Shown: piece after piece, positions 47,520-56,391 of the stretch | How positions within the stretch are numbered: position 1 is the first letter of the stretch | Layout: every line of letters begins with the position of its first letter | Origin: Georgenia satyanarayanai | Lineage (GTDB): Bacteria; Actinomycetota; Actinomycetes; Actinomycetales; Actinomycetaceae | Direction of reading: 5' to 3' | DNA length: 64,000 nucleotides | Assembly (NCBI RefSeq): GCF_009193135.1 | Contig: NZ_VUKC01000006.1 | Location: 62,001 to 126,000, forward strand | The notes under the pieces: model-generated | What the model saw: only the letters and a program-made list of their open reading frames with translations | Told to the model about the DNA's origin: nothing | The model's database searches: none | Made by a program: the position numbers and the translations under genes

Positions 47520-47916
47520 TCTCGACGGATACCCGTGCGTTGGGCACCATTGGCGAGTGCCCGGGCCACCGCGGGTATGCCCCGAACTGGCGCGCGGCGG
47601 GCTGGCGTAGCGTCCGGCGAACCCAGACGAACGGGCTGCGGATTGCGACGTGTGCGAACTTGATTGTGTTCATCGCGCCCCACAGCGTCGGGACCCACCA
47701 CCAGCCGGAGTTGTCGACGTTAAGGTGCCCTCCGCTCCAGGTCATCGCTATGTAGTACAGGGGTGTGAGAGCGGCACCGATGGGAAGGCCCCACTTGATC
47801 CCGCGGTCGGTCTTGACCCAGCGGACCAGGTGGCTGGTCGGCATCCACGCACGGACGTAGGCGTAGACGCGGAGTGCGAGCGCGAACCAGAACCGGAGGA
47901 TGAGGTAGAAGAGCAC
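47500..47916 (-). CDS. small membrane protein often found with conjugative relaxases
   Basis: A 138-residue protein with two or three hydrophobic segments (residues 1-20, ~45-65 and ~70-90) and the aromatic pattern WMPTSHLVRWVKTDRGIKWGLPIG. Similar small proteins are annotated in actinobacterial elements as 'sulfate permease', but the size rules out a real permease. GTG start at 47916 follows AGAGGCGG. It lies about 200 bp downstream of the relaxase stop. Role unknown. Confidence 0.6.
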   Translation of the reverse strand: MLFYLILRFWFALALRVYAYVRAWMPTSHLVRWVKTDRGIKWGLPIGAALTPLYYIAMTWSGGHLNVDNSGWWWVPTLWGAMNTIKFAHVAIRSPFVWVRRTLRQPAARQFGAYPRWPGHSPMVPNARVSVESVDAQQ

Positions 47917-48122
47917 GATGCCGCCTCTCGCTCATGGCCGGCTGGGGATGAGCCAGCCTCTAGCGGTGAAGGGTGGGCGCTACCGGTTCGCTGTGCGTCG
48001 GTAGACGGTGAGGTTGTGGACAACTCGTGTATCCACAGATTCCTTGCCAGTGGCCCCGTGGTCGGGCACTTTCGCCCACGCTGGGTTCCATGCGTGCGAT
48101 TACGGCAGGGGCGTGGGGCGTC

Positions 48123-51100
48123 CTAGAGACTGCACGCGTGCGTGTGCGAACGGCTCGCTGCGCGCCTGCGGGCCTGTGCGGTGGCCTCGGCTCGGCGGAG
48201 TGCTTCGGCGGCGCGGCCCCGGTCGCGTTCTTGGACGAGTGTCTGGGACGAGGCGCCGAGTGGCGCGGGCCCGGTGATGCCGTGACGGTCACGATAGGCC
48301 GCAACGACCGCCAGTTCGTCGAGCCACCGTTCGCGATCGCCGGCACTGAGCGGTCGCTCACCGATACGAGACAGCCACGGCGCCTGTTCGCGGACTGCAG
48401 CCTCGGCGAGCGTACGGGCGCGGGTTTCGATGAGCTCGCGGCGTTCGGCCAGCGCGCGAGCTGCGTCGGCGCGCAGCGGACCTATGACGGCGGGGATGAG
48501 TCCGGTGATGAGATCCGGCCTCGTACCGGGTGCGGGCCTTGCTGTGGCTCGGGCGAGGCGGGCGGTGAGAACGGCAGCGACGTCGCCGGCGTCGAGCAGC
48601 GTGCGCTGGGCGACGAGCCGCGGAAGCAGGGTGTCGACGTCGTAGCGGTTCGCCTCGGCGCGGCGCAGCTCGGCCATCAAGACGGTGAAGGCTCCGGAGG
48701 CGATGACCTGGCCGGCTTCGGCGGTCGTGAGCGCGCCCGCGCGTACGAGCGCGTCGGTGACGAGCCCTGTCCAGCGGTCGCGTTGGGCGGTGGCGGCGAT
48801 GGTCTCGTACTCGGCCGCGACCTGCGCGATGCCGGTCCACCGCTCCTGCTCGGCGGTGATGGTCTGGTGCGCGGTCAACTCGAGCCCAGAGTGGCTGAGG
48901 ACGCCGAAGAGGACGGTGCGCGCGGAGGTGTCGGCGTCGGCCGGGGTGGCATGCAGCGGGTCGGGCTTGTCGAGGGCGACGTAGGCGGTGTTGGCGCGTC
49001 GGCCGCGGGTCATGGAGACGTACAGGTTTTCGCGGGTGGTCGACGGGGAGACGACGACGTGCGCGGTGTCGACGGTGATGCCCTGGGCACGGTGGGCGGT
49101 GACGGCGTAGCCGAGGTCGACGTGTCGGCCGACGTACCCGGCCGGGAGCGTCAGGCCCGCCCCGCTGGGGTCGCCGACTCGGCGCACGTCGAGCGTCCCG
49201 TCGCTTCCGACGTGGGTGACGGTCCAGCGGTCACCGTTACGGACCCACGTGTCTGGGCTGGGCCGCAGGCGACGGTCGTTGCGGCGCGTGATGATGACAT
49301 CACCGGCAGACGCCCGGACGTCGTCGCGCAGAGGGACCTCACGCCGCGCGGATGTGAGGCCCGACTGGATGCGTTCGGCACGGGCACGCTCATTGAGGTG
49401 CCGCACGGACTCGGCGGCCTCGGTGACGAGGATGGACGAATGCCCGACGCGCAGGTCCTCCTGCCATGCCTCGTACGCGGCGTCAATCATGGCCTCGGTG
49501 GTGCCCTCGAGGATGCGGCCGTGGCTCTCGTACGCATCGATCGCAGCGACGTCGCCGTCACGCAGCGCGAGGGACGCGTCCTTCTCCCACTCGTGCATGA
49601 AGCGTCGCACCTCGACCAGCCGTGCGATGTCGCCGTCGCGGGCCTCGACGAGCAGGGAGAACGCTCCGCCGGCGTCGACGGACTGGAGCTGGGCCGGGTC
49701 ACCGACGAGCACGACCTTCGCGCCGACCTCGGCCGCGCGGGTCGCGATGGTCTCCAGGGTCCGCGTGGAGGCGAGGGTGGCCTCGTCGAGGATGACGAGT
49801 TGCCCAGGGCGGAAGTCGGCCTTGCCGCGCCGGTGGTCGTGAACCCACTTGGCTGTGTTGTCGCAGCCGATGCCAAGGTCTTCGGCGAGCACCTGCGCGG
49901 CGGCGGCCGACGGCGCCATGCCGACTACGGACCCAGGCCCGTGCTGGGCGGTCCAGGCACCGAGAAGGGCGGCCATCGCAGTGGACTTACCGGTGCCCGC
50001 CGGGCCGACCAGCAAGTCCAGGCGCCGTCCAGACGCGAGGACCCGGGAAAGCGCGGCGGCCTGCTCGCCGTCGATCGCCACGCCATCGACACGGGCGCTG
50101 GGCACGTTCTCGACGATGTGCTGCGGGCCGACGAGGGCCGGGAGTCGGTCCTCGGACAGCGCGAGCAGCCGATCCTCCGCGGTGAGCAGGTGCTCGCTCG
50201 TGTAGTACGTCGAGTGTCGAGGTCGCAGGGTGCTGGTGCCGTCCTCCCGCCGCATGGCGGCCGGCGTGATGGTGGCCTCGCCTGGGGTGAGGGGGACCGA
50301 CTGCCGGGTGGCGGCATCGGTGATGAGCGCGACGACGAGGTCGCGGTGCTCCACGGTCTCGAAGCGCCAGCCCATCGTGCGGCGCGAGGCCTCGGCCCAC
50401 AGGTTCCAGTGCCGCCAGGTCGACCGCTTCTCAGCGACCGCGTCCACGACGTCGGCAGCGGCCTGGTCGATCAGGTACATCGGCACGGAGTCGTGGGTGA
50501 GGACCTGCGCGGGCGGACTCTTGGTGAGTTCGCGCGCCCACTCGGTCGGGTCGCCCCGGACGATCTTCTGTGCGCGTGCCCGCCACTCGGCGGTCAGATC
50601 CGCCAAAGCGCGAATGTTCTTCTCCGGCCGCGTGTCGAGCGTGGCCTGGGCGCGCATCCGCACGATGCGCCGGTCGGAGGGGTAGTGGCCGTGCTCGCCG
50701 ACGTAGTCGGCGATCTTGGCGTCGGTGGCAATGTCGATCGCGCGGGCACGGCTGGAGAATGCGGCGACGAGGTCCTCGCTGACGCCCTGGATCTCCCACT
50801 GGGCGCAGCGGTCCTCACCACGCTCGCGCCGCTCCCACGACAGGCCAAAGGTCCCGGTGAGCCGGTCGGCCAGGACGGCGTTGTAGTGCTCGGACAGCGC
50901 GACAATCGAGTGGTGGACGGCCTTGCTGTCCAGCGTGCGCCACTGCCCGTCATGAGCGGTCAAAACCTTATTGGACACGACCACGTGGGTGTGGAGCTGT
51001 GGGTCGTTGGCGCGGGAGTCCCAATGGTCGTACGCCGCGGCGGCGATCCCGACGACGGGCACCTGCGCGATGCCGGCGTGGCCGGTGCGGGTGGCCGCGA

Positions 51101-51653
51101 CCTCGCGCTCGAAGAGGTCGAGGACCTGGGCGACGGCGGCGTGGTGGGCCGCGACGATCAGCTCCTGGGTGTTCGCGTCGGCGACGCCCCACAACACGGA
51201 GACCGACTTGGGCACGGAGAAGGTCAGGTCGAACCCGGCGGTCGCGGTGCGCGGTCCGCGGACGGCTTGCTCGGCCTGGATGCGGGTCACTTCGGTGTCG
51301 AACTCCTCGACAGGCAGGGTCCGGTCGATGCGAGAGATCATCGCGGAGGTGCGCTCAGTCACGGTCGGGTACTCCCGAAAGGGCTGGCCGAGGTTCTCTC
51401 CGGTGACCGGGTCGTCGCCACGTCCCAGAAGCGCCTGGAGGTGCTCGGGCCTTACCGTCATGCCGGGGCGCAGCTCACCTGTCCCGAAGTACGCCACGCC
51501 TTTGCCCATCCACACACCGGGCGGGGTGCCGGCCTCCGTGAAGTACCGCGTAAACCCGGTCGCCTGGGCAGCGTCTCCGTCGCCTTGCACGACCGAGCGG
51601 AGCAGGTAGCCGTAACCGCTACCCGCCGAGACCACGCGCATCGAGACCGTCAC
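48123..51653 (-). CDS. MobF-family relaxase/helicase (TraI/TrwC-like)
   Basis: A 1176-residue conjugative relaxase. The start at GTG 51653 gives VTVSMRVVSAGSGYGYLL, typical of actinobacterial MobF proteins; Tyr14 and Tyr16 are the probable catalytic tyrosines. The three-His metal site is H210, H221 and H223 (DHWDSRANDPQLHTH). The middle holds a TraI-type superfamily 1 helicase (Walker A VGPAGTGKST near 555, LVILDEATLAS, AVTAHRAQGITVD). A helical C-terminus ends the protein. It should nick the oriT strand and unwind it for transfer. The long open frame on the opposite strand is a shadow. The gene is divergent from the Tad operon. Confidence 0.93.
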   Translation of the reverse strand: MTVSMRVVSAGSGYGYLLRSVVQGDGDAAQATGFTRYFTEAGTPPGVWMGKGVAYFGTGELRPGMTVRPEHLQALLGRGDDPVTGENLGQPFREYPTVTERTSAMISRIDRTLPVEEFDTEVTRIQAEQAVRGPRTATAGFDLTFSVPKSVSVLWGVADANTQELIVAAHHAAVAQVLDLFEREVAATRTGHAGIAQVPVVGIAAAAYDHWDSRANDPQLHTHVVVSNKVLTAHDGQWRTLDSKAVHHSIVALSEHYNAVLADRLTGTFGLSWERRERGEDRCAQWEIQGVSEDLVAAFSSRARAIDIATDAKIADYVGEHGHYPSDRRIVRMRAQATLDTRPEKNIRALADLTAEWRARAQKIVRGDPTEWARELTKSPPAQVLTHDSVPMYLIDQAAADVVDAVAEKRSTWRHWNLWAEASRRTMGWRFETVEHRDLVVALITDAATRQSVPLTPGEATITPAAMRREDGTSTLRPRHSTYYTSEHLLTAEDRLLALSEDRLPALVGPQHIVENVPSARVDGVAIDGEQAAALSRVLASGRRLDLLVGPAGTGKSTAMAALLGAWTAQHGPGSVVGMAPSAAAAQVLAEDLGIGCDNTAKWVHDHRRGKADFRPGQLVILDEATLASTRTLETIATRAAEVGAKVVLVGDPAQLQSVDAGGAFSLLVEARDGDIARLVEVRRFMHEWEKDASLALRDGDVAAIDAYESHGRILEGTTEAMIDAAYEAWQEDLRVGHSSILVTEAAESVRHLNERARAERIQSGLTSARREVPLRDDVRASAGDVIITRRNDRRLRPSPDTWVRNGDRWTVTHVGSDGTLDVRRVGDPSGAGLTLPAGYVGRHVDLGYAVTAHRAQGITVDTAHVVVSPSTTRENLYVSMTRGRRANTAYVALDKPDPLHATPADADTSARTVLFGVLSHSGLELTAHQTITAEQERWTGIAQVAAEYETIAATAQRDRWTGLVTDALVRAGALTTAEAGQVIASGAFTVLMAELRRAEANRYDVDTLLPRLVAQRTLLDAGDVAAVLTARLARATARPAPGTRPDLITGLIPAVIGPLRADAARALAERRELIETRARTLAEAAVREQAPWLSRIGERPLSAGDRERWLDELAVVAAYRDRHGITGPAPLGASSQTLVQERDRGRAAEALRRAEATAQARRRAASRSHTHACSL

Positions 51654-52018
51654 ACCACCCAGGTGCGCCTCGGGTGCCAGAGGTGTGAGGACCACGAAGG
51701 CCACCGCGCTCAGGGCTGTTGTTGGCGGGCTCCTGCGGTCGGTTCGGCCGCGGGGCGGATTCCGACAAGGAAGGGTTCGAGCCCTCTCGCGAGGTCGTGC
51801 GGTGACGACTGTCGGCGGCGCCACGGCGGTCCCCGCACACCTAGTCATCGGACGAGCTCGCTGCTGCTCGTTGGAACGCGGGATGGGCTGGCTTGGATCG
51901 CGGCAGGAGGGTGGTAATCGGACCCATGGATCTGCAACACTTCACGCGTCGGCCTCCGCGCGAGGTCGTCCGCGTACACAGGGCACGCAAGAAGTACTCG
52001 AACAAGGGCGTCGAGGGC
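51654..52018. other. 365-bp divergent intergenic region, possible oriT
   Basis: It lies between the relaxase start and the Tad-cluster lipoprotein start. It should carry promoters for both directions. For MobF systems oriT commonly lies beside the relaxase gene, so this is the best place to look, but I do not see a textbook nic site or strong inverted-repeat array. Short open frames here are not convincing. Confidence 0.35.
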
Positions 52019-52660
52019 ATGCACCTTGGGGGTCGAGGTAGGGCACTAACAGCGGCGACGATCCTGGCGCTCGTCGTCACCTCCGCCTGCTCAGGCTCGC
52101 CCGAACCGACAACCACGCCGACTCCCACAGTAGCGACCTCCGCGCCTCCTTCGCCCACACCGTCGCAGAGCCCGTCATCAACTTCCGCTTCGGCCTCCGA
52201 AATCGCGGCGCGGGATGCCGAGGCGGTGCTACGGGAGTACTACCAGGTCATCGATGAGCTCCGTGCCAATCCGAACGCGGATCTCTCCATCCTTGACAAC
52301 GTCGCGGTCAGCGCCGCCCTGGTGTCGCGTCAGCGACAAGTTGAGCGTGAGCGCGGCGAAGGTTGGCACCAGACCGGCGAGACGAGGATCGTCGAGCTCG
52401 AACCCAAGGGCGTCAACCTCGACAACACGGACGGCGGAGGCACGACGGTACCGGTGGTCCAGCTCGATGTCTGCATCGACGTCGGCGATGTCGATATCGT
52501 CGACGCGAACGGCAGCTCCGTCGTTGCTGATGAACGGCCAACCCGGGGATGGGAACGGCACACCGTCGCGAACTACGACTGGGAGAACGACCCAGCCGGT
52601 GGGTGGCGAGTGTCGACTAGCCAGACTCTTGAGCAGCAGCCATGCGACTCCGCCGACTGA
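52019..52660 (+). CDS. secreted lipoprotein
   Basis: A 213-residue lipoprotein. The signal peptide ends in the lipobox VTSAC, followed by a Ser/Thr/Pro-rich linker (residues ~24-65) and a globular domain with a helical part (AVLREYYQVIDELR) and a beta-rich part ending near QLDVCIDVGDVDIVD. ATG 52019 is chosen because the signal peptide starts there. The fold is unassigned and may be related to small actinobacterial lipoproteins that sit at the start of pilus operons. Its stop lies 18 bp inside the next gene. Confidence 0.75.
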   Translation: MHLGGRGRALTAATILALVVTSACSGSPEPTTTPTPTVATSAPPSPTPSQSPSSTSASASEIAARDAEAVLREYYQVIDELRANPNADLSILDNVAVSAALVSRQRQVERERGEGWHQTGETRIVELEPKGVNLDNTDGGGTTVPVVQLDVCIDVGDVDIVDANGSSVVADERPTRGWERHTVANYDWENDPAGGWRVSTSQTLEQQPCDSAD

Positions 52661-53541
52661 CGCGTGGCGTCGCCACACTTCTCGCCTTGCCGTGCTTCTT
52701 CGCGTTCGGTGTCGGAGCCACTGAGGCCGCTCCTAAGTGCCTCCAGGTCGACCTCGTTACAGGCATCTGCGTTATCAGGATCGACGTACCGGCGGCTCCT
52801 CCCTCGAACGAGAACATCTCCGATGAGCGGGGACCGGCTGATACTGGCTCGGACTTGCCATGCTGGCAGGACCCTTCCAGTTTCACGAGGCTTGATCCGC
52901 AACCTGAACCTGGTGACCCCCTCTGGGGCGGGCGTGATCCGGCTGACGGTGGGGCGATCTACCACTGTCATATCCCCGACCCAGAGTCGCTTATCAGCAA
53001 CATCTTCATCTGGCTCGCCGAGCCACCCGCGGCGGTGGCACCGGTGCCCTCCCCGCGGGACCTTGCCCAGACCGCGGTGGACTCGATGGGGCTGGAAGCG
53101 ATTGAGATCGGGATCGTCCCCGAGCCGGGTGCCGGGTCTCTCGGTCTGGTGGGCATGCCGGTGTGGATGTGGGCGGCGGAGCCGGGCCCAAGCACGGTGG
53201 GACCCATCTCGGCGTCGGCGTCGGCCGGCGGCGTCACGGTGACCGCGACCGCACGCGTCAGCACGATCACCTGGGACATGGGTGACGGCAACACGGTCGT
53301 GTGCCACGGAGGCGGTACGGCGTACCACCCGAGCCACGGACGGCAGCAGTCACCGGACTGCGGTCATGTCTACACGACGTCGTCCGCCGGCGAGCCAGGG
53401 GACAGGTTCACCGTCACGGCGACCTCGGACTGGGTCATCACCTGGGAAGGCGCAGGGCAAAGCGGAACTATCCGGATGGACGGGCTCTCTCAGTCGGTGC
53501 AGGTCGCGGTCGGGGAAGCGCAGGTGCTCGTGACCTCGTAA
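52642..53541 (+). CDS. secreted protein with Ig/PKD-like C-terminal domain
   Basis: A 299-residue exported protein with a Sec signal peptide (cleavage after ATEAA, ~residue 30), a Pro/Asp-rich middle and a C-terminal beta-sandwich-like domain with ITWDMGDGNTVVCHGGG and SPDCGHVYTT. Several Cys residues could form disulfides. This type is common near the Tad-type cluster of actinobacterial elements (from memory). It may be a surface component of the pilus or an adhesin; function not proven. ATG 52642. Confidence 0.7.
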   Translation: MRLRRLTRGVATLLALPCFFAFGVGATEAAPKCLQVDLVTGICVIRIDVPAAPPSNENISDERGPADTGSDLPCWQDPSSFTRLDPQPEPGDPLWGGRDPADGGAIYHCHIPDPESLISNIFIWLAEPPAAVAPVPSPRDLAQTAVDSMGLEAIEIGIVPEPGAGSLGLVGMPVWMWAAEPGPSTVGPISASASAGGVTVTATARVSTITWDMGDGNTVVCHGGGTAYHPSHGRQQSPDCGHVYTTSSAGEPGDRFTVTATSDWVITWEGAGQSGTIRMDGLSQSVQVAVGEAQVLVTS

Positions 53542-53568
53542 GCGAGCACCGCGACGAAAGTGGGGGAA

Positions 53569-54228
53569 ATGACTAGCACAACGACACGGCCCGACGAGAC
53601 GACGGGCGAGCGGACCTCACCGCCGGGCGCACCGCCACGGCTGCGACGCCGGCCCGCGATCGCCGCGGTCGGTGCGGTGGTGGCCCTCGCCAGCGCCGGT
53701 GGCATTGGGTGGTTGTTCTCCCGGACCGACGACGCGGTTGAGATCATCGTCGCCGCACAGGACGTCGGACGCGGCGAGGTGCTCGAGGCCGGTGACCTGA
53801 CTACCGCTCGCATCACGCTCGACCCGGCCTTGTCGCCGATCGCGGCGTCGAGGGCTGCTGAGATCGTCGGTCAACGGGTCTCCATTCCGCTCACGGCGGG
53901 AGGGCTGGTCACTGAGGCCATGCTCGCGCCCGAGGCCCTGCCGCCCGACGGCATGTCGCTGCTGCCTGTGACGCTTCCGGCCGAGCGCGCCGACGGCCTG
54001 GATCTCCAGCCCGGTGACCGGGTCAAGATCGTCGTGACTCCTGAACCCGGTCAGGAGCCCACAGGCATCCCGCCCTTCTCCACGGCCGAGGTCGCGACGG
54101 TAGCCCTCAGTGCGGACACCGTCTCGACGGTGGTGACACTCCTGGTGCCCGAGGTCGACGGGCCTGTGCTTGCCGCCCGGCTCGCCGCCGGGAACTTCTA
54201 CCTCGTTCTGGACTCGCGGGAGCGGTGA
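53569..54228 (+). CDS. SAF-domain (CpaB/RcpC-like) pilus assembly protein
   Basis: A 219-residue protein with one membrane helix at ~30-50 and an extracellular SAF domain from ~57 (AAQDVGRGEVLEAGDLTTARI, GQRVSIPLTAGGLVT). CpaB/RcpC proteins help export Flp pilins. ATG 53569 is supported by GGGGG 4-5 bp upstream. It begins the coupled tad-like gene run; 7 bp separate it from tadZ. Confidence 0.85.
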   Translation: MTSTTTRPDETTGERTSPPGAPPRLRRRPAIAAVGAVVALASAGGIGWLFSRTDDAVEIIVAAQDVGRGEVLEAGDLTTARITLDPALSPIAASRAAEIVGQRVSIPLTAGGLVTEAMLAPEALPPDGMSLLPVTLPAERADGLDLQPGDRVKIVVTPEPGQEPTGIPPFSTAEVATVALSADTVSTVVTLLVPEVDGPVLAARLAAGNFYLVLDSRER

Positions 54229-54235
54229 ATGAGCC

Positions 54236-55015
54236 ATGGCAGTGATCACGCTGTGCTCGGCGTCGGGGTCTCCGGGTGTCACCACGACAGCGGTCGGGCT
54301 CGCGATGTGTTGGCCTCGCCCGGTGCTGGTGGTGGAAGCCGACCCGTCCGGGTCCAACGGGCTCCTGGCTGGGATCTTCCGCGGTGCCCGGGAGTATGAC
54401 GGCGGCCTGCTCGAGCTCGCGTCCTCCCCGCTGGCGGTCTCCGACGCGCTGCGTGATGTCGTGCGGCCGATCGAGACGACGGGAGTGTCCTTCGTGGTGG
54501 GCACTCAGACGCACTCGCAAGCGGCCGCGCTGAGCGGGTTGTGGGCGCCGCTGGCCGAGGCGCTGGCTGACCTGGAACGCAGCGGGCAGGACGTCATCGT
54601 CGATGCGGGACGGCTGGGTCTGGTCGGCTCCCCCGAGCCGCTGCTGTCGTGGGCGGACCTGACGCTCCTGGTCACCCGGACCACCCTTCCCGCCCTCGCG
54701 GGCGCCCGGACATGGGCCGAAGACCTGCGATCGCCGTCGTCCAGCACTTGGCGCGAGTCTGGCCTCCTGCTCGTTGGTGACGGGCCGTACACGAAGCGGG
54801 AGGTCGGCAGGGCGCTCACCCTGCCGGTGGTCGCCACGGTCGCCGAGGATGCCGTCGCAGCAGCCGTCTACCACCGGGGCGCGCCTCCCCCGCGGCGCTT
54901 CGAGTCCGGCCCGTACGCGCGGTCGCTTCACGCTGCTACGCAGGCCATCACCTCGACCGTGACTCGCTTGCGCGAGCAACGGACCGCTGATCTGACCGGG
55001 GACGCGACCTTATGA
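54236..55015 (+). CDS. tadZ: TadZ/CpaE-like ParA-family protein with altered P-loop
   Basis: A 259-residue ParA/MinD-like protein expected to place the Tad machine. The P-loop is SGSPGVTTTA (residues 10-19): the conserved Lys of KGGxGKT is missing, so ATP hydrolysis is doubtful. TadZ proteins of other bacteria are also often atypical. Walker B-like EADPSGSNG and AGRLGLVG follow. The ATG at 54236 is 7 bp after the SAF gene; its stop overlaps tadA by 4 bp. Confidence 0.82.
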   Translation: MAVITLCSASGSPGVTTTAVGLAMCWPRPVLVVEADPSGSNGLLAGIFRGAREYDGGLLELASSPLAVSDALRDVVRPIETTGVSFVVGTQTHSQAAALSGLWAPLAEALADLERSGQDVIVDAGRLGLVGSPEPLLSWADLTLLVTRTTLPALAGARTWAEDLRSPSSSTWRESGLLLVGDGPYTKREVGRALTLPVVATVAEDAVAAAVYHRGAPPPRRFESGPYARSLHAATQAITSTVTRLREQRTADLTGDATL

Positions 55016-56391
55016 CCACCACCGACTCCACACGCCACACCGCATCCGGCATCGCGGCCCAGGACATCGACTGGCCGCTCGTCGCCCAGCTCCGGGCCCG
55101 CGCCTCGAGCCAGCTCTCCGACGCGGTCGGACAGCACGGCACGCTGTCGAAGCGAGCGCAGGAGGAGCTCGGCCGGTCGATCATCCTTGCCCTGCTCGAA
55201 GCTGAAGTCGCTGACCGCATCGACTCCGGTCTACCAACATGGAACCTGCTTCAGCAGCAGGCGATCGCACGCGCGGTATTCGACGCCCTGTTCCGCCTCG
55301 GCCGGCTCCAGCCGCTCGTCGACCATGACGACGTCGAAAACATCATGATCGACGGGTTCGACAACGTGATCCTGGAGATGTCCGACGGCCGTCGAGTCCA
55401 AGGTCCACCGGTAGCGGACTCCAACGGCGAACTGATCGAGTTCCTCTCGTTCCTCGCCTCCCGGTCGGAGGCCAACGCACGAGAGTTCTCCGAGGCGAAC
55501 CCGACCCTGGACATGCGCCTGGACGGCGGATCCCGGTTGGCGGCGTCGGCCTGGGTGTGCCCGCGCCCTCAGGTCAACATTCGCCGTCACCGATTGGTGG
55601 AGGTCTCTCTCGAAGACCTGGTGCTCCTGGGAATGCTGACTCCGTTGGCGTCCTCGTTCCTGATCGCCGCCGTCCGGGCACGCAAATCGATCGTCGTCTC
55701 CGGCGCCCAGGGCGCGGGCAAGACGACGCTCGTACGAGCGCTGTGCGCCGAGATCGACGAGTGGGAGCCCATCGGGACGTTCGAGACCGAGCTCGAGCTC
55801 TTCCTGCACGAACTGCGTCACCGGCACCACATGGTCCGCTCATGGGAGCACCGCCCCGGCACCGGGGAGATCGGACCGAACGGACGCCGACCGGGTGAGT
55901 TCACGCTCGACCAGGCGTTGTCAGCCTCGCACCGCTACAACCTGTCACGGCAAATCGTCGGTGAGGTCCGTGGCTCCGAGGTCTGGCCGATGATCAAGGC
56001 GATGGAGTCCGGCACCGGCTCGATCTCCACCACGCACGCCTCGGACGCCGTGGCGGCGATCCGCAAGCTCGTGACCTGCGCGATGGAGGCCGGTCCGCAC
56101 GTCACCGCCGAGCTGGCCACCACAAAGCTCGCAGCGACAATCGACCTGATCGTCCACGTCGACATGTCCACCACGAGGACCGACGGCCAGACGACCCGCA
56201 CCCGACGGGTGGCCGAGATCGTCGCCGTCGCCCCCGGCGAGCAGGCCACCGGGTATGCAACCACGCACGTCTTCGCCGCAGGGCCCGACGGCGTCGCCGT
56301 GCCCGGCGTCCTGCCCGACGAATACCGAAGGCTGGCCCGGTTCGGGTTCGACCTCACCGGTTACCTCGCAGACCGGCCAGAGGTGACGTGA
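55012..56391 (+). CDS. tadA: TadA/CpaF-type secretion ATPase
   Basis: A 459-residue hexameric motor of the type II/IV secretion ATPase family. Visible are Walker A GAQGAGKTT near 231, the Asp/Glu box GTFETELELFL, Walker B-like SRQIVGEVRGSEVWPMIKAM, and the His box GSISTTHASDAVAAI. It should power Tad-type pilus assembly. It overlaps the tadZ stop by 4 bp and is followed directly by tadB. Confidence 0.93.
   Translation: MTTTDSTRHTASGIAAQDIDWPLVAQLRARASSQLSDAVGQHGTLSKRAQEELGRSIILALLEAEVADRIDSGLPTWNLLQQQAIARAVFDALFRLGRLQPLVDHDDVENIMIDGFDNVILEMSDGRRVQGPPVADSNGELIEFLSFLASRSEANAREFSEANPTLDMRLDGGSRLAASAWVCPRPQVNIRRHRLVEVSLEDLVLLGMLTPLASSFLIAAVRARKSIVVSGAQGAGKTTLVRALCAEIDEWEPIGTFETELELFLHELRHRHHMVRSWEHRPGTGEIGPNGRRPGEFTLDQALSASHRYNLSRQIVGEVRGSEVWPMIKAMESGTGSISTTHASDAVAAIRKLVTCAMEAGPHVTAELATTKLAATIDLIVHVDMSTTRTDGQTTRTRRVAEIVAVAPGEQATGYATTHVFAAGPDGVAVPGVLPDEYRRLARFGFDLTGYLADRPEVT

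Noticed and set aside
51720-51800. tRNA-like T-arm (GGTTCGAGCC) upstream of the relaxase
   Set aside because: No cloverleaf can be completed around it; it lies in the 5' flank of the relaxase gene and looks like a chance match.
48027-51917. Very long open frame (1296 codons) on the plus strand
   Set aside because: It lies opposite the MobF relaxase. High-GC third positions keep the opposite strand open; the predicted protein is low-complexity Gly/Asp/Arg and has no motif.
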